Assembly: GCA_030272155.1 (NCBI GenBank)
Contig: CP126195.1
Span: 6,121,001-6,185,000 of the forward strand
Reading direction: 5' to 3'
Origin: Tetradesmus obliquus
Lineage: Eukaryota > Chlorophyta > Chlorophyceae > Sphaeropleales > Scenedesmaceae
DNA: 64,000 bases
The translations under genes were made by a program, and so were the position numbers. This document shows positions 11,295 through 21,323 of the stretch, piece after piece (position 1 is the first letter of the stretch; each line of letters opens with the position of its first letter). The notes under the pieces are model-generated. The model was given only the letters and a program-made list of their open reading frames with translations, was not told the origin of the DNA and made no database searches.

Positions 11295-12591
11295 TCACTG
11301 ACGAGGTGCTACCGCTGCTGCTGGCACGGCTGCTTCCTCGGCTCCAGCAAGTGCTGCTGCTGCTTCACAGTCCTTGAGTAGTGCTGCCTTGACCCTGCTT
11401 TGTATCAGCTGCACCATCAGAGGGTCGATGCCTGCATGCAATCACGGGACGCAGGCAGAAAGGACGCTTAGGTGTTGATGGCATGGTGAGGTTTGTTTGC
11501 GTGCAGGGTGCGCCAAGCAGTGTTACAGCTCACTCATTAACTGACAGGCTCTGTCTTCCACCCAGATTCTGCTGCTGCTGCTGCTGCATGTACTGCCTCT
11601 GCCAACTTCCTTGTGGGGTTCAGGATACATCAACTGCTGCAAGGCAGATGTGCAGAAAGGCAGAATGCATGTATCTTGTTGCTGTAGTTAGCATCATCAA
11701 CCTGCGCCGCACCAGGACCAGCGCTGGCTCACCAATGGGCTCCGCTATGCTGCAGCTGATGCCTGGGTACTGCTGCTGCGCTGCCGCCACCAGCGCAGGA
11801 ATGTCTTCCTGTATGTGCCTGCCCCTGCTCAGGAAGTAGGGTGCAATGACCACCCTGCTGGCACCAGCCTCCACGCAGCGCCCTGAGCAGCACAGCGCAG
11901 ACACAAGACGGTGCACATACATCTTGAGCCCCTGCTAGCGATGTGTGTACAGTGATTGCAGCAGCTGCTGGCCCTAGTGTGCTACAAGCGATAGGCGTGC
12001 ATTGGCCGTATTGTGCAGGAAACATCGCTCATGCCTGCCAGGGCGGTGCTGATGTTGGCTGCCAGAAATACTTACTGCTGGCCCTGCGGTATGCTTGCCT
12101 TCTGCCCGTGTGCTGTGCTCAGACAACGTTGAAAGGACACCAGGTGCATGCAGAGCTACTGCAGCCAAGACAATGTCAGCCTCACCTACTGCCTGCGCAA
12201 TGGTTGGCTCTGCTATCTCCATGTGAGCTGGCTCAACTATAGGGTGCTGGGTCAGCTGCTGATACAGCTGGCAGAACTCCAGCAGCATGTCATTTGACGC
12301 CTTGCGCCTGGAGCCATGATCCACAATCACTACAGCACACAAGCACTCCTGCTGCTGGTCCCTGCAGGTGGTAGGCGCTCCTGCTGTGCTGTGAGTGCTG
12401 CTGCCATTGCTGCTGCTGCACCTTATTTGTAGATTAGCTATGTGTCTGCTGGATGAACTGCTGGTCATGTTGCTAACGACGAATTTGGTGGTGTGGCGAA
12501 CTGGGGCAGCAGCAGCAGCAGCACCAGGCACCAGCACTGGCATGGCCTGCATGGTGCCCTGGGGTATGCAGCGCCGGTGCAGACACTGCAT
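11295..12591 (-). CDS. SIRB: Sirohydrochlorin ferrochelatase, chloroplast
   Basis: Inserts Fe2+ into sirohydrochlorin, the last step of siroheme synthesis in the plastid. Siroheme is the cofactor of nitrite and sulfite reductases. There are three minus-strand exons: 12186-12591, 11733-11882 and 11295-11431. Their phases close to 230 residues. The first 80 or so residues are Ser/Arg/Thr-rich and acid-poor, as in a chloroplast transit peptide. The CbiX-type catalytic half then starts with VVIVDHGSRRKASN (metal-binding His) and includes HMEIAEPTIAQAVG. Across the splice it continues RCVEAGASRVVIAPYFLSRG and RHIQEDIPALVAAA. The last exon, GIDPLMVQLIQSRVKAALL, matches the family C-terminus in place and length. 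The single-CbiX size fits plant SirB. The start at 12591 was chosen because the transit-like sequence begins there. SIRB is divergent from MOT1 and lies 4.5 kb from NII1, which needs its product. Confidence 0.9.
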
Positions 12592-12924
12592 GACAGATAA
12601 TTGGAATGGAATGTGGCTAGCCGAAGCTCTGAGAGCCGTAAGAGATGGACCTGTGGTCGCTTGGCGAGAGACACGATGACAAAGAACTACAACACGATGC
12701 GAGCACAGCGGCCACAACAACACAATCCAAGAGTCATGTAGCGGATTCTTGACAAAATGGCCATGGCTGATGTGGCAGGGCTTTTGGAACGTGTTACATT
12801 GGCTGGGACCAGCAGCACGAAAGGCCACCCCGGGCGCATCTCTGGCGTTCTGTCCGAGACAGCTTGGCAATTCCTTATTCTCACTGCTCATCCGACTCTG
12901 TAAGCTTTCCCATACCAACCCGGC
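12592..12924. promoter_or_regulatory. Shared divergent promoter region of SIRB and MOT1
   Basis: Only 333 bp separate the two chosen start codons of the oppositely oriented SIRB and MOT1 genes, so both 5' UTRs and promoters must fit here or overlap. Co-regulation by nitrogen source is an inference from the shared pathway. I recognise no specific binding site with confidence. Confidence 0.6.
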
Positions 12925-12973
12925 ATGGGCCAGGCAGCTGGGCCAGCTGCACAGCAGGAGCAGGCACAAGCCA

Positions 12974-13005
<32 letters not shown>

Positions 13006-14486
13006 TCAACATATGCCACCATGCTCCACTGGCTTTCAGGTTCTGGCATTACGTTTCAGGAGCTCTCGGGCTCTCTTGGTGACCTAGGTGAGGTTCATGC
13101 ATCGGATATGTCTGCAACAATGAGCAGCTTGAATTTGACGAGCGCTAGTTAGCGCTGCTGGCCACCCTGGCACTAGCACTCATCTATACCAGCTGTCTGA
13201 TGCTCACCTTACTGCTGCTGTGTGGGACCATGCAGGGACTTTCCTGCCACTGGTGCGTGTGCATCACAGCCTGCGCAACTAAGCAGCACAGGTGCCTTGT
13301 CAGCTGGCAGTATGAGCTGCCAAGTACAGCGTGTCATACCACAGGACTTGACAGCCCCAACTCTGTGCCACGCATGCAGCAGCTATTAATTGGGCCTAGG
13401 TTTCTTTTTAGCCAGCAGCTGCTCAGCGCCCCGTGCAGCCAGCCAGCTGCGCGGCCTGCTGCTGCAGCTGGTTACAGCGCTTGCCTCAGCTCAAGGAGGC
13501 CAGCTACAGGAGCAGCAGCTGTCACCCTAATTCACCACTGTTTGACCCAGCACTATTCGTTGCGTGCTTGCAGGTTGTGGCGCTGGCTGCCACCATAGGC
13601 CTGGACCTCGGCATCACGCTGCTGTTCACTGGGCTGTACAATGTGGCCTCAGGCTTCGGCTTCCGCATCCCGATGTGTGTGCAGCCCATGAAGACGATTG
13701 CAGCAGTGGCGCTGGCGGCGCCTGGTAGGCTGGCTGCTGTCGATATTGACTCTTAACTGGGTAACCGCATTGTTTTGCCGTGCTACCTGATTTTGCAGGA
13801 GGCTGTTTTGCTTTGAGGCCCACAGTGCTGCCGGCCCTTTTGTCTGACGCAAGTTTAGATAATCCTCATGTATACCACATACTACGCAAGCGATAACCAG
13901 TGTTTTTGTCGCCTGCTGTGCGCTGCTGTGCCGCTCTGCAGGCCTCACCCTGCCCGAGGCGCTGTCAGCAGGGCTATTTGTGTCTGGCACAATGCTGCTG
14001 CTGGGCCTGGCAGGGCTCATGGACAGCTTCAATGCAGCAGTGCCAAGCAGTATTGTGAGGGGCATACAGCTGGCTGTGGGGCTGTCGCTGGCCAAGAAGG
14101 TGTGCAGCTGGGAGTTTGTTTTGTGTGTTTGCTGTGGTAATCTACGATTGTGTGTAAGCGTGAGTTGTGCACACGTTGAAGTATCATCCCCTGGCGTGCA
14201 CCATGAGGATCTTGGCCGCAGCACTGCTGTTCTGCTACCCAGGTCAGGTACACAACACATGACACTACAATGTGCTGTACACATACAGTTTACATGCGTT
14301 TTCATTCTACATTCAGCAGAGGACCTAAACTGGCGTCAACATGCTGTGTCCACTGCGCACCCTGTGTCGTGCAGGGCATCTGCCAGGCTCTGCAGTTGGG
14401 CCCTCATTCATGGCGGCCCTGGCTGGGGGCTGAGGGCCTGCTGCTGGGCCTGGCAGCAATTGTCTTCCTGCTGGTCACTACAGTCC

Positions 14487-14517
<31 letters not shown>

Positions 14518-16056
14518 CGGTGCTTTGGGAGATGCAGGGGACGAGCAGCGGCAGCAGCAAGGGCGCAGCAGCGAGATGCGGCATGGTGCATGTGATGTGG
14601 GACATTCAGGTGTTGAGCAGCAGCAGCAGCTGACTGGTGAAGACCAGCACTTGCTTGCAGATCAGCAGCTACAGCACCAGCAGCAGCAAGCACTGCCTGA
14701 CAGCGGCTGCTCCACTAACAGCAGCAGCACCACTGCTGCTGCTGGCATCCCATCAGCGCTTGTGGTGGTGCTGCTGGGTCTGGTGCTGACGCCAATTGCA
14801 CACCCCTCAGTGCTCTCAGGCCTTCATTTCGGCCCTAGCATCCCACAGCTCTTCATACCAACCTGGCAGCAGTTCAAATCTGGCGTGCTGAAAGCAGGGC
14901 TTGCTCAGCTGCCGCTGACCAGCCTCAACTCATGCATTGCTGTGACGCAGCTGGCGCAGCAGCTCTTCCCGCAGCGGTTGGAAAAGGATGGCTGGCGCTG
15001 GCGGCCTGGGCCTGTGGCTGTGAGCGTGGGGCTGATGAATCTGGTGGGCTGCTGGTGGGGCGCATTTCCTTGCTGCCATGGCTCAGGAGGGCTGGCTGCG
15101 CAGGTGAGGCGCATGTCGGTGGATTGTGGCGGATGGCTGGGGCTGGCAGTTCAACTGCCAGTGGCGCTGGGAAGCCCTAGAGGAGCAGCAGTGCTGCTAC
15201 AGTGCAATGGAGCAAGCTGTGCTGCTGAACAGCTTACGTGTTTGTGTCAGCTGTCAGCAGTGCAAGGCGGCAGCAGGTGCTGTAGAGCAATGCATGGCCT
15301 GTGTGTTGTGTGCGCGTCACCCCTGCTGCCATGGCTCCGGAGGGCTTGTTGGTAGGTGAGGCGCGTGGAGGTGCACGGGTGGCTGGGGCTGGCAGTGATG
15401 GTGCATGCAAGCTCTGCAGCGGGAGCAGCACCTGCTTGTACAGACCTGCGATGGAGCCAGCTGTTGCTGCTGAGCAGCTTCTTGCGTGTTTGTGTCAGCG
15501 GCGGGATGGCAGCAGCTGATGTGCAGCGCTGTATGGGTTGTGGGGTGTATGTTCATCACTGTCTGTTGCCTTTGTCGGCATGCTGCATGCGCTCCAACCC
15601 ACAAAGTGAAGCCCTGGCCTGGCTCATCTCACTGTAGTTCATCATCTCGCACTCCTCCCTGCTGTGCCGCCTGTCCTGCAGTACAAGTTTGGTGCACGCT
15701 CAGGTGCTGCACCTGTTCTGTTAGGCCTGCTCAAGGCTGGCCTGGCGCTGCTGTTTGGCAGCTCCCTGCTGGCGCTGCTGCAGCAGTTCCCGGGGCCCCT
15801 GCTGGGCTCTATGCTGCTACTGTCAGGGCTGGAGCTTGCTGCTGCTGCTGGCAAGGAGCGGGAGCCCCGGGGTGTTGGCTTCATGCTGCTGACTGCTGCA
15901 GCAATCATGGGGCTGGGTGATACAGCGCTAGGGTTCCTTGTGGGGCTAGGAGGGTGTGCAGCTGTGGCGGGGTATGAGAGGGCTGTTGTATGTGTGGGAC
16001 AGCTGCAAGCCCGCTGGAGGCGTAGAAAGCAGCAGGAGCACTACTGCAATGTGTGA
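12925..16056 (+). CDS. MOT1: MOT1-family molybdate transporter
   Basis: A high-affinity molybdate importer of the MOT1 family, which is distantly related to sulfate permeases. The exons are 12925-13087, 13236-13252 (17 nt), 13574-13724, 13942-14099, 14375-15103 and 15682-16056. The phases close to 530 residues. The N-terminus is poly-Ser from a CAG run. The family core is ELSGSLGDLG, then TFLPL from the microexon, then VVALAATIGLDLGITLLFTG. Both family signatures are present: CVQPMKTIAAVALA near residue 100, and NLVGCWWGAFPCCHGSGGLA late in exon 5. Several hydrophobic membrane segments are evident (LVVVLLGLVLTPIA; LLLGLAGLMDSFNAAVPSSI). A variable Gln/Ala-rich loop of about 90 residues, built on CAG repeats, interrupts exon 5. 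A TGTAA polyadenylation signal lies at about 16097. The start codon is the least certain part. A MOT1 gene next to NII1 and SIRB points to molybdenum supply for nitrate reductase. Confidence 0.92.
13236..13252 (+). other. MOT1: 17-nt microexon of MOT1
   Basis: The 17 nt are preceded by ACCATGCAG and followed by GTGCGT. Spliced in, they join LGDLG to GTFLPL and VVALAATIG. This restores the conserved GDLGTFxPLxxAL stretch of MOT1 proteins without a gap, and the reading phase (1 in, 0 out) is right. Reading on into the intron meets a stop after about ten codons. Confidence 0.85.
15325..15600 (+). repeat. Decayed copy of exon-5 end in MOT1 intron 5
   Basis: The 3' end of exon 5 and the following intron (from about 15068: CTTGCTGCCATGGCTCAGGA) recur about 257 bp downstream (CCTGCTGCCATGGCTCCGGA), again followed by a GT-rich donor-like stretch and related intron sequence (GGCTGGGGCTGGCAGT). 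The second copy is diverged and is skipped in the proposed model. This is a tandem duplication covering an exon-intron boundary. Confidence 0.75.
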
Positions 16057-17082
16057 GGTGGGAAAACACCCGTATGTAGCTACGTAGGTGTGTGTGTGTA
16101 ACCGTGCTGCGGTGGCTGTGGGCGCATTATGGCAGCAGAGGGCCTGGTGGCCGTGTGCATGGCTGCAGATGTCGCCGGCTTGCGGCAGCTTTTGTTGCAA
16201 ACCCTCCTGCTGCTGTTGCTGGCACGCCACGAGCACATGTAAGTAAATTCATCTGCACGAGAGGCTGCCAAAGTGTAGATGCTGAGCTTAAGCTGACCAA
16301 GTTCTCGGGCAAATTTATGTTGCGCCACAAAACACCATGCCACACCGCTGCACACCTTCATAACATCCGCTGCTTGGCGCCCCCTCTCAAGCCAGCCCAC
16401 TGCAGCTTGATGCTGCTGCCAGCCCACTGCACAGCTGCAGCAGCAACCTTTGCCAGTGAATGCCTGAGCTAGCATCTCGTCGACGCATGAACCAAGGTCA
16501 CGGGAAACTGTCTCTGGTGGGCGTAGGCACCGAAAGGCACAATGCCAGTGCAGAGAACAGAGTTTGGTTTGGCGTGTTCGGCTCAGTCAGGCTGCCGATC
16601 CAATAATGAGAAAACGCCAAATGACAACCAAATGAACCATACATAGTGCCATGCACAGGGCCCATTTAGCCTGCAGTGCTTCTTTCGCGTGTACTGGTGC
16701 TCGTGGGGCAGCTGACCACCCATGTGACCCCACGACCACGTCCGTACATCACATGGGCTGTGTAGTGCAGCAACATTCTGCGTGATTATGTGCTATGAAA
16801 GCGCTAAAACGCAATCAGCATGCGGTGCGTTCAAGGCTTGTTTGATGTCCTTGCCTGGTCCCAGTGCCAAGGGGCCCCTCTAATGGTCCCTAATCGCGAT
16901 GGCCCAGCCCGCCCTGTACATTAACAGGCAAGGCTGCGGTGTTCTCAACAATACTTCCCGACATATAACAGTACTCAGTGATTTCTTTGCTGTCCAAGCA
17001 TTCTGCGAAGACCTTTTGTGTCAGCTCGCGCTTTCAAAATTACCAGAGCCGACTCCGCACGTTGCAACAAAGAAATATCATC
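16057..17082. other. Intergenic between MOT1 and NII1
   Basis: Holds the MOT1 3' UTR with TGTAA at about 16097, and the NII1 promoter and 5' UTR. No conserved protein is seen on either strand. It is the likely place for nitrogen-responsive control of NII1, but I cannot name a binding site. Confidence 0.5.
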
Positions 17083-20000
17083 ATGCAAGCAAATTGTATG
17101 CGCCCAATGGGCAATGGGCAGCGCGTGCTGACCAGCTCACGCCCTAGTCGTGGGTCCCTCAAAGTGGCTTGCACAGCAACCCTGGAGCCCACTGTGAGTG
17201 TCTGGCCCAAATTCAGGCCCATCGATGTAAACGTAGAGTGTGTCTGTGCTCATGCCGCTGCCTGGTAGCTTGTAGCATGGACGTGGGTGTCATTCCCTCC
17301 TGTCACCTTGCAGCAACAGCAACAGCAGCACTTAGTCATGCTCATTGCAGGCGGAACAGCAGCAACATAGCTGTAATTACTTCCACAACTGCATCATGGC
17401 CAACTTATGCTCACACCTGCCCAACCATCACAGACCAAGACCGGCGCCACCCCAACCAGTGGGCTGAAGCATTTGTCTGAGGAGGCACGTGTCCGTGCAA
17501 CAGATAAGAAGGCCTCAAAGTTTGAAAAGGTGCGCTGAACTTTGAGGACCATGGCAGCAGCCCAAACCAAGAATGACAGCTCTTGCAGCTATGCAAAGGA
17601 TAAAGTGCTCGGCGCATGTGTACGCAGCGTTGCAACGGCTGCACTGGCATCACATCATGAGTCACTGACCTGCTGCTCCATGCACCCCTGGCAGCGCTGC
17701 ACAGCAAACTGCAGGCTTGCTGCTGAACAGAAAGCCACTTTGTTACCTCAGCTTTTGCTGGCAATCACCTGTCCTGCAAGCTGGCGTGACTCATGCAGCA
17801 GTCTGGCATGAGTCATGCAAGCGCAGCTTGCACGTCATTATCTGGCAGTTGTACTGCAGTGCTGGGCTTCCATCTCTTATGTTTGCGGTGCATCACACAC
17901 ATACACAGCAGCAGCCCATCACAAGGCTGCAGCAGCCTAGCCATACTCACCTCATTGGCCTCACTTTTCCTGCAGGTCAAGGTAGAGAAGTGTGGCAGCA
18001 CCATGTGGAGTGAGGTGCCAGAGCTGGCCAAGCTACTGCGCGAGGGCACCACTAAGTGGGAAGACCTGAACCTCGATGACGTGGACATCCGCATGAAGTT
18101 TGCAGGACTCTTCCACAGGGGCAAGCGCACACCGCAGCGCTTCATGATGCGCCTCAAGGTGAGGCTTCTGCGCGTGGTGTGGCTGTGTTGTGGCTTCACA
18201 GGATGCAGAGAATGGCTGTGACTCTCCTGTTGCACACAGGAGAGCAGTGGCGTGAGTGGAAAAGCAGAGTGGGTGCGGGCGTCAGGGTGCTTGGAGTTCG
18301 CAGGATTGTTGCAGGGGAAGTTGACAGCATGGTGCTCACTGATGTGAAGTCTTGCAGGCAAGGCTGTGGTGGGGATGCTTGCACACGCTGCCTCCTTCAT
18401 GCCTCCTTCACCATGCTTGCACCATGGTGATGCTCCACACGGTACATCCGCTGCCACCTACCAGTGCCTGCCTTCTCCTCCCATGCAATGCCTCACTCCA
18501 TCTCTGCACCCTCTCTGTTTCATCACCACCATGCAGCTGCCCAACGGCGAGATCAACGCCGCGCAGCTGCGCTACGCGGCCAGCATCATCAGCAAGTATG
18601 GCGAGGACGGCTGCGCAGATATCACCACGCGCGCCAACCTGCAGCTGCGTGGCGTGAAGCTGGAGGATGCTGACGGCATCATTGAGGGGCTTATCCAGCA
18701 CGACATGGGCAGCTTCCAGAGCGGCATGGACAGCGTGCGCAACCTGACAGGCAGCCCCATCGCAGGCCTGGACGCACACGAGCTGTTTGACACAAGGTGG
18801 GTTGCAAACTGGGGTTGTTTCTGGTGTAGTACAGCGCGCAGCGTGGGCAGCGCATGAAGTATGTGCGGATCTTGTTGGGTAGTGATGTGGTTCTGGGCTG
18901 GGCTCACAGATGCTTCTTGGGCACCTGTGTGGGTGTTAATTTGATGCCTTGGCGCTGTGTGACTCATTTACCAAGGGAAAACTCCTCCTGCACTTTGCTG
19001 CACAGTATTGCTGTGACAGCGCAAGCAGCCAAAGCACAGTGTTAGCTTGGCCTGTTCTGTTGTCTGTCTTGCCAGCCTGTGGGCAAATCCCTGCCAGCAA
19101 CTCCTTGCTGCCTGCACTCTGCTATTTCCCTGGCCCCTTTTCTGCAAGCGCAGGCCAGTGCTGCGCGAAATGAACAAGGTGCTGTTCAACGGCGGCAGGG
19201 GCAATGAGGAGTTTGCAAACCTGCCCCGCAAGATCAATGTGTGCATCAGCCCCACCCGCGACGACTTCCCACACACACAGGTGAGCCGGGCATTGGCATG
19301 AGTGGGCATTGGCGTGAGTGGGCGCTGCTGCCATACAACCACCAGCAGCTGGAGTGAGGGTTGGGATGTATTTTGTAATTAGATGTTTCTCTGGCTCTAC
19401 CCTACCGCCAGATCGAACGGGGTGGGCTGCACTGCTCACTGTCTGCTTCCTCTGCTCCCTGCTGTTGCGTGACTGTCCTTTTTCCTGCACCTGTCCCTTC
19501 CGCCACTCAGATCAACGACCTGGGCTTTGAGGCGGTGCGCGACCCCGCCAGCGGGCAGCTGCTGTTCAACGTGGTGGTGGGCGGCTACTTCAGCATCAAG
19601 CGCAACATCATGAGCGTGCCGCTGGGCGTGGCAGTCACAGAGGACCAGCTCATCCCCTTCACGCTGGCGCTGCTGCGTGTGTTCAGGTGCGGCTGCTGCT
19701 TGATGACCTGGCGGAAACAAACACAAAAACACCTGGAGGCTTGTGGTTTTGGATTTGTGATGTGCACAAGGCATGCTGCAGCTGCATATGAGCAGCGCTG
19801 GTTAGCTCATGTACTTTGCTGCAGCAGCAGCACACTCTGCTTTTGCTGTTGTTGCTTATCAAGCGCTGCGCTGCCGTCTTTGCAGCAGGCACTCAGCTGC
19901 TCACACGTCATTTGAACTCTGCCTGCTGCCATGTTGTATCCATTCTCCTGCAGGGACCACGGCCCCCGTGGTGACCGCCAGAAGACGCGCCTCATCTGGC

Positions 20001-21323
20001 TCATCGAGCAGCTAGGGTTTGAGGCTTTTTCAAACCTGGTGGCGGAGACCATGGGCCCCGGCACTCAGCTGGCGCCAGCAATGCATGTGGCATACGATGA
20101 GCCATGGGAGAGGCGCGACCTGCTGGGCGTGCACGCGCAGAAGCAGCAGGGCCTGAACTGGGTGGGCGTGTCGGTGCCCTCTGGGCGCCTGCAGGCAGAA
20201 GACCTGGAGGTGGGTGGCTGCAAGACAGCTACTTGTACTTTTTAGCTTTGTGTAGCTGTGCTTTCATGCTGCATGCTGCAGCAGCAGCATGTACAGCTAC
20301 GGCAGGTTCATGCAGGACAGCAGTGCACTGCACCATACTTGACAGGCGAGAAGCACGCGCACCGGCATGAACCGTGGCGGGCAGTGCTGCTGCCAATGCA
20401 GACCCCAGCACGAGCGGCCCCCTAATTGCTTGCCGGCTGCTGACCTTTGACCGCTGCCACGCCATCTGCTGCTGCATCTGTCACCACAGGAGTTTGCGCG
20501 CGTGGCTGAGCAGTATGGTGATGGCACTGCGCGGCTCACCCCTGAGGAGAACATTCTGTTTGTGAACGTGCCTGATGCCTCGCTGCCTGCCATGCTGGCG
20601 GAGCCTATCTTTGCAAAGTTCAAGGTCAACCCAGGTGGGTGCAAGAGGCGGCTGTGGGGCTCATGTTGAGCTCTTGAGTTCATGGCCTTGCAGCGGGTTC
20701 GATACTAGCTCCGCTGTTGCATGTTACAGGGCGTTCTGCATCTTCTGTGTATGTGCATGCATGTCTGCATGCACAGTCGGCAGGCTTCAATGCATGGGCA
20801 AGAACGCTGCATGCTGGCCGCTGGCACGTTTTGCAAACCTCATGCCCAGTCACAAGCTCATGGCATGTCAACCCAGCAGTCGCATTAGATACACATGCAC
20901 TCACATACTGCATGCCCCATGCCGCTTGCAGGCAACCTGGAGCGTGGGCTGGTGAGCTGCACCGGCTCGCAGTTCTGCGGCTTCGGCCTCATCGAGACCA
21001 AGCAGCGCGCCATGGCGGTCGTCTCCAAGCTGGAAGCCTCGCTGCACCTGCCACGGCCCGTGCGCATCCACTGGACGGGCTGCCCCAACAGCTGCGGTCA
21101 GGCGCAGGTGGCAGACATTGGGCTCATGGGGGGTCCTGCAAAGCTAGATGGCAAGGCGGTTGAGGGTGTGAAGATCTTCCTGGGCGGGAAGATTGGTGAG
21201 AACCCGGAGCTGGCTGCTGAGATCGAGGCCGGCGTGCCGTGCCATGAGGACTACCTGCTGCCGAAGCTGCAGCAGCTGCTGGTGGAGCACTTTGGAGCGA
21301 CGCCGCTGGAGGCTGCTGCATAG
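17083..21323 (+). CDS. NII1: Ferredoxin-nitrite reductase, chloroplast
   Basis: Reduces nitrite to ammonium in the plastid with six electrons from ferredoxin, using siroheme and a 4Fe-4S cluster. The nine exons are 17083-17193, 17434-17529, 17976-18158, 18537-18796, 19154-19280, 19511-19686, 19954-20209, 20490-20634 and 20932-21323. The phases close to 581 residues, the normal family size. Exon 1 is a Ser/Arg-rich transit peptide starting MQANCMRPMGNGQRV. Family landmarks follow: KFEKVKVEKCGSTMW, MKFAGLFHRGKRTPQRFMMR, ITTRANLQLRGV, the NLTGSP and LPRKINVCISPTRDD stretches, and the second half DHGPRGDRQKTRLIWLIE. The cluster and siroheme ligands are CTGSQFCGFG and TGCPNSCGQAQ, giving the expected CX5C...CX3C. 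The protein ends LVEHFGATPLEAAA. It lies 1.0 kb downstream of MOT1 on the same strand. Confidence 0.95.

Noticed and set aside
11620-11732. SIRB ending by read-through of exon 2 at 11620
   Set aside because: A GTGAGC donor after AEPIG and the downstream exon 11295-11431 reproduce the family C-terminus (DPLMVQLIQSRV), so the read-through end is unlikely.
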